Below are positions 11,528 to 23,257 of a stretch of DNA of 64,000 nt, one piece after another. The translations under genes were made by a program, and so were the position numbers. Source of the stretch: Stenogyne calaminthoides (taxonomy: Eukaryota; Streptophyta; Magnoliopsida; Lamiales; Lamiaceae); the NCBI GenBank assembly GCA_037126765.1, contig JBBCBC010000025.1:17478175-17542174 (forward strand). The letters are read 5' to 3'. A model generated the notes under the pieces. The model was not told the DNA's origin. It ran no database searches and saw nothing but the letters and a program-made list of their open reading frames with translations. Numbering within the stretch: the first letter of the stretch is position 1; each line of letters opens with the position of its first letter.

Positions 11528-14500
11528 TTGCAGGATCGCGTGGGTCTGGCCAACAAAGGAGGTGTGCAAGCAACTATCTGGTACATCGATAGTGGATGCT
11601 CAAGGCACATGACTGGAAGCAAACATCTCCTCAGCTCTTACATAGAACAGAAAGGCACGCGTGTACTCTTCGGTGATGATAACTTTGGCTATACCAAAGG
11701 GTTGAACCTTAGAGAATGACGATGTACAAGTAATCGGAGTCTCGTATGTCGAAGGTCTAAAAGAACAACCTATTATCGGTTTCACAATTCTGCGACAACG
11801 GATTGGTGTTGAGTTCTCGGCCGATCAATGCACTATCAAGAATCGAGCCACTCGGCGGATTTTGCTAATCGGGTTCAAGGAAAGGGACGATCTACACTAC
11901 GGTGATTGGAGCAGTTGCCCAAGAAATGCATGCCTAATTGTCAAGAGTTCCAAAAGTAGATTGGCTCGCACAAAAGAATGAGCCATCCCGAACTTTAAAA
12001 CTCTTAACAAAATAGCAAGGATGTCTCTAGTAGAAGGACTTCGAATGAAGTATTTTCAAAGGATCGGACATGTCTTGCATGTCGAAAAGGAAAAACAGTC
12101 AAAGCTTCATTCAAGGGAATTCGGAAAGCATCCAAATAGGTCGCATTTACCGCCATATGGATCTATTCGGACCGATTACACGGTCGGTCTCAACGGATTT
12201 AAATATACTCTAGTAATCGTGGATGATTATTCCAAGTTTTACGGGTTATATTCTTACACAAGAAGAATGAGAGGCGACTACTTAAGATACCCATTTTGCT
12301 AAAACGATTACAAAATGAGAAGGGTGTCGATTGTAGTAAAAATCGATCGGATAAAGGTGCAAATTTCGAACTCTTTTATTATCGATTTTTTGCTCTCGAG
12401 TTTGGTATACAAACATGAAACATATGAGGACGCCTCAACAAAATGGAGTAGGTGAAGCGGAGGAATGCAGAACTCTCAAAGAAAAGTAACGCCGCACAAT
12501 GTTAGTTGAACATGCGATACCAAGCCGTTTTCAGGCGTTTGCATGCCATACTCGTAGCGGATGTCTTCGACTAAGGCTCACTACAAAACACCCTATCGTG
12601 GAAGGACAGAAAACCTCGTGTCTCTTACTTCCATGTTTTTTGGGTGTAAGTGCTTCATACACAACAATGGGAAGAGGGTTGAAGACTTTTGAGGCCAAGT
12701 CGGATTTAGGTATATTTCTAGGATATTCCTCATCTAGCAAGGCTTTGGGTCTACAATGCATTTAACCCTACTTGTGGAAGAAACACCCCATGTAGTCTTT
12801 GATGAAGCATCTTCGATCAAGAGAAATTGGCCATGAGAACAAGATGTACCGATCAACAAGAATCGATTTGTAAAATGGATCACTTAACGATCAAGGAAAA
12901 GAATCAAACGTAACAATTTACATTCGGATCTAGTCGACTCACCAGATCAATCGATCCTAAGGTATGCGAACAACTGTCGATGAAGAAGCCGATTCAATTT
13001 GAGATAATAAGTAAATCGAACCATCCGGTTCGGGGAACATCTGAAGTTCCCGCGAGTACATCATCGATTACATGATGAGTCCAACATCACCGAGACTTGT
13101 TCTTATCAAGTGGATCATAACTTCGCTCCACTCCCAATCGCTAGTAATGAAATTTTATCGTAAACGGACGATGTTCTCCAAAACGCAAATCGAGCGAAGG
13201 ACTCGGATAACCATCCATTTGATCCGATAATCGGAGACCCGTCTCGATAAAGTTAAAACTAGACATCGTTGGTGAAAGTGCCATGTATTGTCATTATCTG
13301 TCTATGAAGGAACCTACAACTATAGAGAAGCTCTACAGATTAAACCGGATTCTAGCCATGCAGGAGGAGAGCGAATTCGAAAGAAATCAAGTTTGGGAAC
13401 TAGTGGACGAGACAGTCATCAAGGCGTAATTGGCACGAAGTGGGTCTTCAAGAACAAGAGAGATGAGAAAATGTCATCACGAAATAAGGCAAGACTTGTT
13501 GCTAAGGGGTATTCACAATCGGAAGGAATTGATTACGATTAGACCTTTGCACGATCCGCTTCTAGAAGCCATTCGGTACATTTTTCGCATATATGCTTCC
13601 TGAGAGGGTTCATCGTGTATCGATGGACGTAAAGAGTGCTTTCTTAAACGGGGTACTAGCAGAGGAAGTTTTATGTCGAACAACCTCCGTGCTTTGAAAA
13701 GGGCAACCAAGTGTGGATTTAAGAAAAAGCTCTTTATGGTTTGAAAACAGGCTCCTCGAGTTGGTATGATACACTCTCTCAGTTCTTGATCGAAAGTGGG
13801 TTCACTAAAGGAGCAATGGGACAGAACCTTATTTAGAATAGAAGATGGAGAAGATATTCGATGGTTCAGATTTACGTGGGCTACATCATCTTGGATCTCC
13901 TAACAAGAGTCTATGTGAAAGATTCAAAGAACCCGATGCAAGGAAAATTCGAGATGTCCATGATGGGTCGGATGAATTACTTTACGGGTCTTCAAGTTAA
14001 ACAAAGTACGTGAAGGATATTCATCGCCAAGCAAAAGTACACTAGGAATTTATTGGCTAAGTTTGGAATTCAAAATTGTAAGGAAGCCAAAATTCCTATG
14101 ATGATTGGATTCAAGATGGATCCAGATGAGGATGGTGGAAAACAAATCGGAAGGAATATAGGGCTCTCATTGGTTCAGACCGATATCACTTTTTGTAGGG
14201 TGTATGTGCGATTTGTGCAAATCCAATGATCGACCACCTCGCCTAAGCCGGATTCTTAAGTATCTGAAGGGACAAGAAACCTTGGTTTATTTTACCCATC
14301 GATGATAATCTAGAGCTTAGTGGGTATTTTTTCGATTATGGAGGTTGCAAGATTGATGTAAAAATCAACCTCGGGAACATGTCGGTTCTTAGGAAGTAAA
14401 CCGATCTCGTGGTTTTCAAAAAGAAGCGGACATCGATTCATCGACATCTATATTGAATAATATATTCAATAGAAGTTTGTTCCCCAACTCGCTCCGCTTA

Positions 14501-14818
14501 GTCGGCTTGAGGATTATAACATTGAAGCTAACAATGTACCTATTTTCGTGGAGAGTAATAGTCTTATTGCAATCACTGTAATCCGGTTCTACATACAAGA
14601 TGCAAGCATGTGGATGTCGACACCACTTTATAAGAGATCACGTTGAAAGAAGAATATCGAATGGAAAAGATTCATACCGATATACGTATACTAATATTCT
14701 AACCAAGCCACTAGCCGAGATCAGATTCAGAGAATTATTAGGGCTTCTAGATCTTGGAGAAAAGGCACCTAAAATTCATGATGGATTGTTCTCGAGTAAC
14801 TATTGGTTAAGAGACTAA
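11528..14818 (+). pseudogene. B1 pol remnant (protease, integrase, RT, RNase H)
   Basis: Fragments appear in the order expected of Ty1/copia. A protease active-site motif WYIDSGCSRHMTG lies near 11579. A GAG-pre-integrase and integrase region runs from about 11900 to 12770 (VIVDDYSKF visible). RT pieces lie at 13288-14100 ([13 protein letters not shown] and [13 protein letters not shown] visible; the YVDD box reads as a damaged YVGY). RNase H runs from about 14160 to 14818, ending TNILTKPLAEIRFRELL. Frames change every one to three hundred bases. The gag-pol spacer (10481-11527) also carries broken homology to E. Confidence 0.85.
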
Positions 14819-17047
14819 CCAGATAGAAAGGAATCGATTGAGTTTGGTATCTCAACTGATCAGAAGATCAGTCAAGGAACTGATGTGAAAAATCGATCAG
14901 ATTTACATGTTACCAGATCCAAAGGAACTGATCAGATTTTAAGGATTACCAGATTTAAGGTCTATCAGTTTAAAGGAACTGATCGGATTTAAGGTTTATC
15001 GATTAAAGGAAATGCTCGGTTTAAAGGATTATCCGATTAAATCAATTTGGTTATAGTACTTCTTTGTGAGTCGATTTCGATATTCAAACAAGCAAGATTC
15101 GAGAGATTAACAATTAACAATCGCATAAGAAAGCGTAAATTTACACAACGATGAAATAATGAACTTTTCATTGATAAAACCCGAAGGTGAGGTTACATTA
15201 CAAGTTCAAGTACAAAAAGAAAGGGAGGTCGAAGACATAAATGTTAACCAAAAAACCTAACCTTAAACCCTAAACCTCATCCTAACCCAAGTGGAGCAGG
15301 AGAGAGATCGATGCTCTCTTTTTCCCCCACTTAACAAGGGTGAGAGAGGCTTTAAAGAAAGAATATATCAAATGGTCGCAGAGGTCAAGATCAAGAAAAG
15401 TGGAGTGAGAGCGGCCTTGATAGGATTTTTTAAGCCAGAGCCCTAAGAAGGAGTGGGCTCTCCAATTTTGTTAAATGGTGAGGTGATATACGAAGATCGG
15501 TTGTTGGTCGATCAAGATCAGATATCAAACTCACGCTCATTTTCGAGACTAAGTCTGTTGATGGTAGTTACGTCATAACGATAGACACACAAGGTGCATA
15601 CGGATAGGAGAAGTGTGTCTTCTCGGTTAACAAGAAAGCCCGCCTCCATGGTGGTAGAGAAGCTTTGCAACAATCAGATGTGAAATCTTTGACGATAACG
15701 AAAATGTCAATAAGGGACGCAAAGGGTTGATTTGAAAAGTGAATTCATTGAAAAAAGGGGTAAAAATATTTTTAATCTTAACCGGAAATAAGGGTTCACC
15801 AAGATACATGATTTCACAAAGAAAATAAGTATGGTGAATGGGTTATGTTGTGTAAAATAATTGGTCCAATTTATAGAGGCCAAGCAAGGGTGCAAATGCA
15901 AATTCAAGCTCTCAAAACCTTTAGAGAAATTTGCATCAAAAGCGACGGCGATGTAGGAATCAAAATCGATAATTGGATAAATTTACTGGCGGATTGACAT
16001 ATCGAAAGATTCAGACGATAATTACGCATGTCAAATCGCGCCAACTTAGGGAATAGAGACTACTATTCTAGACTAAGTTTTGGCGGTAACACTTATTCCA
16101 AGAATTGACTTGATCTGAGAAGATTCAGATTAGGTCAATCAAAATCTGATACATTCGAAGCTGATCGATAAGAAAGATCAGCTGAGCTTAAAACCACAAA
16201 TCAGATGCATCAGTCTATGGGAAAATCAGAAATATCAGTTGGAGGGGGAACTTCAACTGATAAAGGAGGATCAGAAGGGAAATCAGACGTATTCAAGGAA
16301 GATCAGTTGAGCTTGAAACCTCAACAAATCAGATGCAAGTGAAGAAGATCAGTTAAAAGGATCAGTTGGGAAATTTTAAGGCTTAGGCAGAATAACTAAG
16401 ATCAACAAGTGAAATCAACATTGACAAGTGGTATTGACTGATTACAATATCAGTCAACCAGATACGCATTTCTTTTCTCTTGTTCTTTGCTGACTTATCG
16501 GATCTTATCTGATATTACTTGCCTTTATCGTACCCCATTATCCTCATGGCGTATTTTTCGCAAATCATTTAATGCGGACGTGGGGAACATGTATTAACCG
16601 CTATTGAGCGTGCTTTTTTAAATCCAAAAGTTTTTAAAGACGTGCTTTCCCTGACCCTACGATCAAAACCGCTTAATCTGGAGCGTTTAATCTTTTCAAA
16701 CGATTGATCTTCCAAATCTTGTCTTCTTTTTCCCTCCGCCTCTTTATAAGGTTCATCAAAACCTACCAGAGTTTTTTCGTGTCACAAACTTGCATTCTAT
16801 TCTCCGAAAAACTCCAAATTATCTCTTGTGCGATTCAAAACGATTTCTTAGGTTTCAAAACTATCTTCAAAATTTGAATCGGTAATTTCTTTTACTTGAT
16901 GAATCTTTCTTTTCGTTAAAAACCGTTGATCTCAAAAGTTTTCTTTTTAATGGTATCTGAATTTTGCTTTCTTCGCCTCTTGTTTTTCCGTTGTATAATA
17001 TTGATATTGATTATGCACAAATTTAAATGAGTCTATCTTAACTGTAG
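14819..17047 (+). other. B1 interior between pol and extra ORF
   Basis: No long sense frame. 14819-15060 has short repeats of aggaactgatc-like words. 15170-15910 may hold an antisense unit: its complement has a CTATAAATT box at 15868-15876, an ATG downstream, and an AT-rich 3' end near 15180. 16100-16430 is rich in gatcag words and contains a purine-rich ggagggggaact block at 16240-16251. The rest is unremarkable. Confidence 0.6.
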
Positions 17048-19806
17048 ATGGCCACTCATGGACTAGGAAAGATTATGTGCAACTATGCGGAACTGGCAAC
17101 GAAGATCTTTGAAGACAAGTTCGTTCAGTTTGGAATCATCGAGGATCCCGAATCCGTGGAGGTGGAACAAATTACGAAGAAGAAGGCCGATTCGAAATAT
17201 ATTGCTCGCTTCATCGCAATCCGTGATGTTGATGCAAGATGAAGCACGGTTTCTCTGAAATTTGAGTGTGGATTGAAAAATCCGAGATTTAACCGATATC
17301 GAAATCGACGGAGAAGAAATCGATCGACAAATGCAGACATCACTCGTTCTGTTCAAATTTTGCCAAAGGGCGAATCTCACCCCGACACTTGAGGAGAATG
17401 AAGACGAAAGAGATCGAAAGGAGCTCTTGAGAGAGGCCGACAAACATCGAAAAGCCGGATTTATCGCCAATGCTCCGATTGTTGTTTGACATTCTCAAGA
17501 ACAATCATGGGCATTTCATTCAGCCCGGATCATCATCAAAATGTACAAAGATGGGCGCAATAATTGATGGAGCACGTAACATCAATTGCACGTTTCGAAA
17601 GCCATCTTACTCCAAGAACACGATAAATTTGAGTCAATGAATCGGCGGATCTACGAAAAAGAGAATAAGCAATCTCAACAAGGTTGCGGTTATCTTAAAG
17701 GACAAACCGCCAAATCTTTGAATGGAATCGGGACTTGAAGTCCTACAATGCCTTCCTTCTCATCAACTTCGGTTATATATGGGCCACAGATTTGTTTATG
17801 ACGATGACAAGGAGCCCACTCCAACAAAATGAAGAAAAATAGAAAGTTGCTCCCCGGAAGAAGAAACGAAAGCGGTAAAGGCCGGAGAAAGAGGCGAAGA
17901 AGGCAAAAGCAAGCTACCATGACTCGTACTAGAAGATGGTCGAGAAGAAGAAAGAGCGCCCTCATTTGCACAACAAAGAACGAAACCGAACAAAGCTTCT
18001 TCATTTTTAGGGCTCATCGAGGAAGAAGCTCAAGTCGAGCGAATTCTTTAACTTAAGGCAGGCGAGCATGTCTTATTAGTTCACTGCTCATAAAATCAAC
18101 CTTCATCGGTTCGACCAACTCAGATTAACTTTCTATGGTCGAACCAATCGGATACTCAAGCACAACTAAGCCTCCACATCTCATCACGGACAGGATTTGG
18201 TCCAGAACAACAAAGACCATCCTTTGGAAAAATGGTCGACCGAGAATTGAACGAGAAATTGATGAGATGTATCCACAATCGCCCGCCCATCCCGCTATCG
18301 AGAGAAGAAGTCATGGAGATCCTCACTGGAGAGATCTCGATTAAAAAGCTTCTCGATCTTATTTTACTTGTTGAGCAGATGGGCGGTGGCGATGAGTTCT
18401 TGATTTTGACTTCGATATGAGGAAGTGCGCAAAAGTGGGATCACCGGTGAGCTAATATCGATAAATCTATGAAAGCTCGATCCACGGGAAGTTGGGATTG
18501 CGGAAGAAGAAGAGCCGAGATCGATTTAAACATCTGTTGAAATGAAGGATCAGAGTCGCTGATGATAGTGGAACTGGTCTTTGCCGCAGTTCGACCAACC
18601 TTTGGAGGCACAAACAATGAACTCGATCAAGTGATGAATCCAATTCCTACATCTCAAATCACGGCTGATCAACCGGGAGATCAGATCTTGTCTCAAAGAT
18701 CTCTGAAAAAGAAGAAATTGAGGAGTGCTAATCGATCGAGGCAGATTGGTCTCAAACAAATCGAAGCAATAGAGATCAGTTCTCCCAATCCATGACCACC
18801 AACGCCGAGCTTACAAAATCGATTGACGACAAAGTCAAACAGGTGGATCAAAAACAATCTTCTTTTCGGGTCGAGAAAAAGACTAGAGTTATCGAAGAGA
18901 AATTTGACAAAATAATTTGGACACTTGCTACAATGGAATCTGCCAAGACAGAGCTAATTACAAATTGTTAGAATCTAACAAACTCAAGCTTGGGGTTTAT
19001 CTCTCCAGATCTCAACCGGGCATTATCGGTCAACTTTGGTTCTCGACTTCCCACCTCAATACTCTTTTTGATCAAACCCAAAAAGGGAAGGATCGAGAAA
19101 CCAACCATACATCGAAGATCGACTCATACGGATAAGGCCCATGGACAAAGCTCAATGGCAAGAAACTGCGGGTCTTTGGGACATCAAAATCTGTACAGAT
19201 TTTCGGACCGGGGAAAGTCACTAGAAGCCTGACCCACCCGACATCCGATAAGGAGCTAGCCGAAGATTGTCCAAAAAGCGGATGACGAAGAAGTTTGTAA
19301 AATCGGCACAAGGTAAGAGTTGAAACGGAAGTTCAAATCGAGGGCTAAGAAAGGATTGTTCGGAAAACTGCATCGTAACCTCGGTTGGGTAAAGAAATTT
19401 AGATCATACAAAAATCGCAAACACGCTAAGAGGTTTGAGGAATGGAATAAGATCAAGTGAATGGCTTATGGATGCTTTTGTCCTTGATCTTGTTCCACAA
19501 GAAGAATCTCGGATGATGAGTTCCTCAACCGTTACGTAATAAATATCCGGACTTTAAGTATCAAAAAAAATGAGGCCAAGCTTATAAATGTAAAGATATC
19601 TCGCCAAGAGTATGATCCGTTAGTATACTCAAGAAGGCAGATGGCTCATTTTGACCGCATTTGAGAGATTCTACTTTGACATCTTGAGCAAAACGCAATA
19701 ATCAACCAAGAGCAAAGCATCGATGTCAAATGGAAACTCTATCAGATTTTCAACGTTCCACAAGATCAGAGAGAAATGCCAGAAGGATACAAGCCCAAGG
19801 AGTGAA
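17048..19806 (+). pseudogene. B1 extra ORF behind pol, decayed
   Basis: A plus-strand frame begins MATHGLGKIMCNYAELATKI at 17048, then breaks after 64 codons. Lys/Glu/Arg-rich fragments follow in changing frames to about 19806. The position (after pol, before the polypurine tract) and charged composition match the additional ORF of SIRE/Maximus elements and the one in A2 (30690-34131). No domain can be named with confidence. The start and end are approximate. Confidence 0.5.
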
Positions 19807-19996
19807 GAATCAGAAGACGTCTGAGGATCAGCTGCTTTTCAATTCAAACTTTTCTGATGTAACATGTAATCATCATATCTAATTAAAAGTTTATTTTTTT
19901 CGATCCCAAGACAAAATCTCTTTGTCTTCGATTATATGCTCTTTAACTTTTCTATACTTATCAATCTGTTTGGTTTTCGGGTGTTTTGGTTTCATC

Positions 19997-20010
19997 AAAA
20001 AGGGGGAAAT
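19997..20010 (+). promoter_or_regulatory. B1 polypurine tract
   Basis: aaaaagggggaaat lies directly before the 3' LTR start TGTTGGG at 20011. This is the plus-strand DNA primer site of LTR elements. Its complement is seen at 30425-30438 in A2. Confidence 0.92.
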
Positions 20011-21446
20011 TGTTGGGAAATTTAGTTTTGATGAAAGTTCCAAAAACACATGTAATAGGACCAGTCAGACCTGTTAGCTGACTGATGTTTATATTACCGC
20101 TATAGGAGACCAGTTGATAATGATTGTATAGAACAAATGATGTAATAGATAGGTCACATATTGGGGGAACTCAATATGTATAGGTCGATTGAAGATTCGG
20201 AAGAACCGATATATCAAACGAGGCGAGAATGTAAAACCGTAAGCGGAAGATCGGATCGATCGATCTAGTTAGATCTTCAATTTGAAGTCATGAAGTTCAA
20301 ACTTAGAACTTTCGAAGATCGGATGACTTCCGGAAGATCTTTTTTGAAGATTTAGGAGTTTGCCGGTTGAAGCTAAGTCATCAGCGCCCGAAGATTCTAT
20401 CAGTAGATCGAAACCCGATCGATCAGTCACTTGAAAATCGATGTTTCACTTGATCAACGTCGTAAAGAAAGAATGTCAACCTTAGTTGGAAGAACAACAC
20501 CGCAAAGTAAGTCTTCCATCCAATAAGGAAGAGACACGTATGAGCGGAGCTAATTGGGATTCGATAATCGGCTACAAATACATATTCACGCTTTTAAATT
20601 CAAGACGTCACATCAAGCTCGCAAGTCTACCAAAAAATAGCCTGAAATTCAAATTGCTCTCCAACGGCTCTTTGATTTCAAGGTCTATAAATATGGGATC
20701 ACACTTTGAGTGAAGACACGGAAATTATACGAAAAGCTTGACAAAACAAAAATACTCAGATTTCCGCACGAAGAACACAAACAAGAAGCTTATTCTATAT
20801 AGTGTTCATCCCATAAGTTCTTAGCATAGAAATCTTTTCATCTAGCTGTTAGGCTGCTTATACACAAGAAAAGATTTCATAGTTGGAACTAAAACAATCT
20901 TACCCAAACCCCAAGTTAGGATAAGTTGTTTAGCAAGATTCAGTCTAGGGTTTCTAGATCGATTTAAGGATCGGTTGAGTGAGAACTCTTAAAACATCTG
21001 TTGGTGTCTTTGGTTGGACTAACACACAAAAACTAAGTCCAGTCGGTTAAGTCGGTTAAGTTGGTTAAGTTGGTGCCCCTTGTTATAGGGAAGAGTGGAC
21101 GTAGGACTGGTTTGTCCGAACCACTATAAATCTTGTGTGCCTTTACTGCTTTGATTAACTGTTCTCACATCGCACAACTTTAAAGCGCATACATATTCTA
21201 AGTTAAGATCAGTTAGCACCAAGCTTCTGATCTGATCAGACTTGACAATTTTGTCAACTGATTAAAATACCAACTTTGGAATCGATAAACCGGTTTTTCA
21301 CACGGTAAAACTTAAGCTTAGATCGTTAAAGCGATAGTTACCGAATCGACCGCCTACAAGCGATCAAGAAGTTGGTTATCGATCCAATCGATTTTTTTAG
21401 CTAGAGCTATCACACGTTTAAAAGATTTTAGTCTATTCACCCTCCC
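20011..21446 (+). repeat. B1 3' LTR, 3' end lost
   Basis: Aligns with the 5' LTR from TGTTGGGAAATT to cctccc (21446). The last 40 or so bases, ending in GGGACCTACA in the 5' copy, are absent and replaced by filler. A TATAAATA box lies at 20686-20693. Many CAG/CTG sites differ between this copy and the 5' LTR in either direction. Confidence 0.92.
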
Positions 21447-21448
21447 CT

Positions 21449-21505
21449 ATTTTGTTGAGGTATGATTATGTTTCTTCGTTCTGCAACCCCATTTTGTTGA
21501 GGTAT
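21449..21505. repeat. 15-bp filler copy at B1/D junction
   Basis: attttgttgaggtat occurs at 21449-21463, between the truncated B1 LTR and D. It occurs again at 21491-21505 inside the D integrase, where it encodes the conserved PQQN motif. The first copy appears to have been templated from the second during repair. Confidence 0.8.
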
Positions 21506-22297
21506 TCCGGGTGTAGTCAACTGGGATACAATCCCTTCATAAGACAAGTAGTTCAAAAATTCATCGCTGAGGTATTCGCCTCCACGATCAGATCGTAGAC
21601 ACTTGATACGTTTTTCCCTATGATTCTCTTCTTGAGCCTTAAATTCCTTGAATTTATCAAAGGTCTCAGATTTATACTTCATAAGGTAAATGTATCAATA
21701 TCTTGAGTAATCATCGATAAAAATAACGAAATACTCATAACCTCCTCTTGCTTTGATTGACATTGGACCACATACATCGGTGTGAACGATTTTCAACACT
21801 TCTTTGGCTCTATTCCCCTTGGCTCCGAATGCCCTCTTGGTCATTTTACCCTTCAAACGTGATTTGCAAGTTGGAAATGGTTCAACCCAGAGAGACTCCA
21901 ATGAACCATCTTGAACCAACCTTTGGATCTTTTTTGGATTAATATGACCTAGTCTCAGATGACATAGAAGTGTTTCGTTCACATCTGATGAACGTTTTCT
22001 TTTATTTTCGTGAGTGATGTGCACAATTAATCGTGTAGAGATTATTCGACAACGTTCCATGACAGATAAACTCATTATTTAGAGCAATGGTAATAACTTT
22101 ATTAAAAGTAACTCAGGATATCCATCAAAAAAGAGTTTAGAAACTGAAACCAAATTCTTTCTAAAGCTAGGAACGTAAAGAACATCTCTCAAAATTAAAA
22201 CTTTATCTTCAAAAGACAACCGCACTTCTCCCACTGCATCAGTTGCCACTCTCGTAGTATCGCCCAGTGTGATGAGGATCTCACTCCCACTAAGTTG
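21464..22297 (-). pseudogene. D GAG-pre-integrase and integrase N-terminal part
   Basis: Minus-strand frames encode [13 protein letters not shown] (the His pair of the HHCC zinc site, with the Cys pair poorly kept), the VHTDVCGPM integrase start with its first catalytic Asp, FIDDYSRY, and then LRSDRGGEYLSDEF and GIPQQNGVAERRN. The frame changes near 21690. The integrase joins viral DNA to the genome in intact family members. The segment 22076-22297 carries the protease-integrase spacer in an open frame behind a stop at 22298. Confidence 0.87.
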
Positions 22298-23257
22298 TCA
22301 AGTCCGATTGAACCTCTGTGAAGTGAAACAAACATGATCAGTGGATCCCGTATCCACTACCCATAAATGGGTAGCATAAGCCGCTAAACAAGTTTCAACA
22401 ATTAGTGCATGAGAATTACCTTTCTTTCCAATCTGCTTGGGTTTGGAACAGGCTGACCTCCAATGTCCCTTTTCACCGCAGTTAAAACATCTCCCCTTAG
22501 CTGGCTTCTTTACTCTTCCATCTCCCTTTAACCTCCCATTGCCTTTGACAACGCTTGAGTTCACTTGCTTTTGGTCTTTTTCCTTCTTCTTGTTCTTATC
22601 ACCTTTTGGCCTAGAAGAAGAGGAAGGACCTTTTGCCATCAACGCTTGGCTCTGTTGCCCCAATATTCCCTCTACTGAGACCAAAGCTTGCAACAGATCA
22701 GGCAACGTAAACTTTTGATTGTTCATTTGGTAGTTCAGCCTGAACTGTTCAAAAAAATTCGGCAGAGAGTGGAGTATGAAATCGATCTTGGTCTCGATGT
22801 CATATTCAGCGCTAAGTACCTCAAGCTTATTGAGGTGAGCCATCATCTGGAGAACGTGCTCCCTTATAGGTGTTCCCTCCACCATTTTCATAGAGAGCAT
22901 GTCCCTCATGGTGATCTGACCAGCCACACTGTTCTGATGTCTGAACATCGCTATAAGACTTGTCATGATTTCTGCAGCAGTTTCAAATTTTTGATGCTGA
23001 TGTTGCAACACATATGACATAGAAGCCAACATGGTGCACTTAGCCATCTCATTTGAATGCTCCCAGTTAGCATAATCTTTCTTATCCGTTTTGCTGGACT
23101 CATCAGTAGGTTTTTCGGGTTTTGGGACAGTAAGAACCCAGTTATGATGTTGTGCAATGAGGACAATAGTATGTTTTCGATTCGAATCAACGAAGTTTTC
23201 ACCAGTAAGTAAATTATCTTTAAGTATATTGAACAGTAGATTAAAAGGTTGCGACAT
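22298..23257 (-). pseudogene. D gag-protease, one in-frame stop
   Basis: A well-preserved frame on the minus strand. The likely start is at 23257 (MSQPFNLLFNILKDN), the conserved start of this copia gag family. An upstream in-frame ATG at 23323 is less likely. It has a UBN2-like gag region, a Lys-rich stretch, a CCHC knuckle CFNCGEKGHWRSAC, then the protease motif VVDTGSTDHVC. A TGA at 22298-22300 ends it shortly after the protease active site, although the downstream frame stays open. In the intact family gag and pol form one polyprotein. Confidence 0.88.

Larger units (their letters stand above)
7336..21446 (+). mobile_element. SIRE/Maximus-like copia element B1
   Basis: A complete-length but heavily decayed family-B element of about 14.1 kb. 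It has a 5' LTR (7336-8880), primer site, gag, protease, integrase, RT and RNase H remnants to about 14818, a long 3' interior with an extra-ORF remnant, a polypurine tract (19997-20010), and a 3' LTR lacking its last 40 or so bases. It is inserted into the integrase of element D. The left flank is gttat. The right flank has attat (21465-21469) after an 18-base filler, so the right end has been repaired. Frameshifts are dense throughout pol. Confidence 0.93.
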
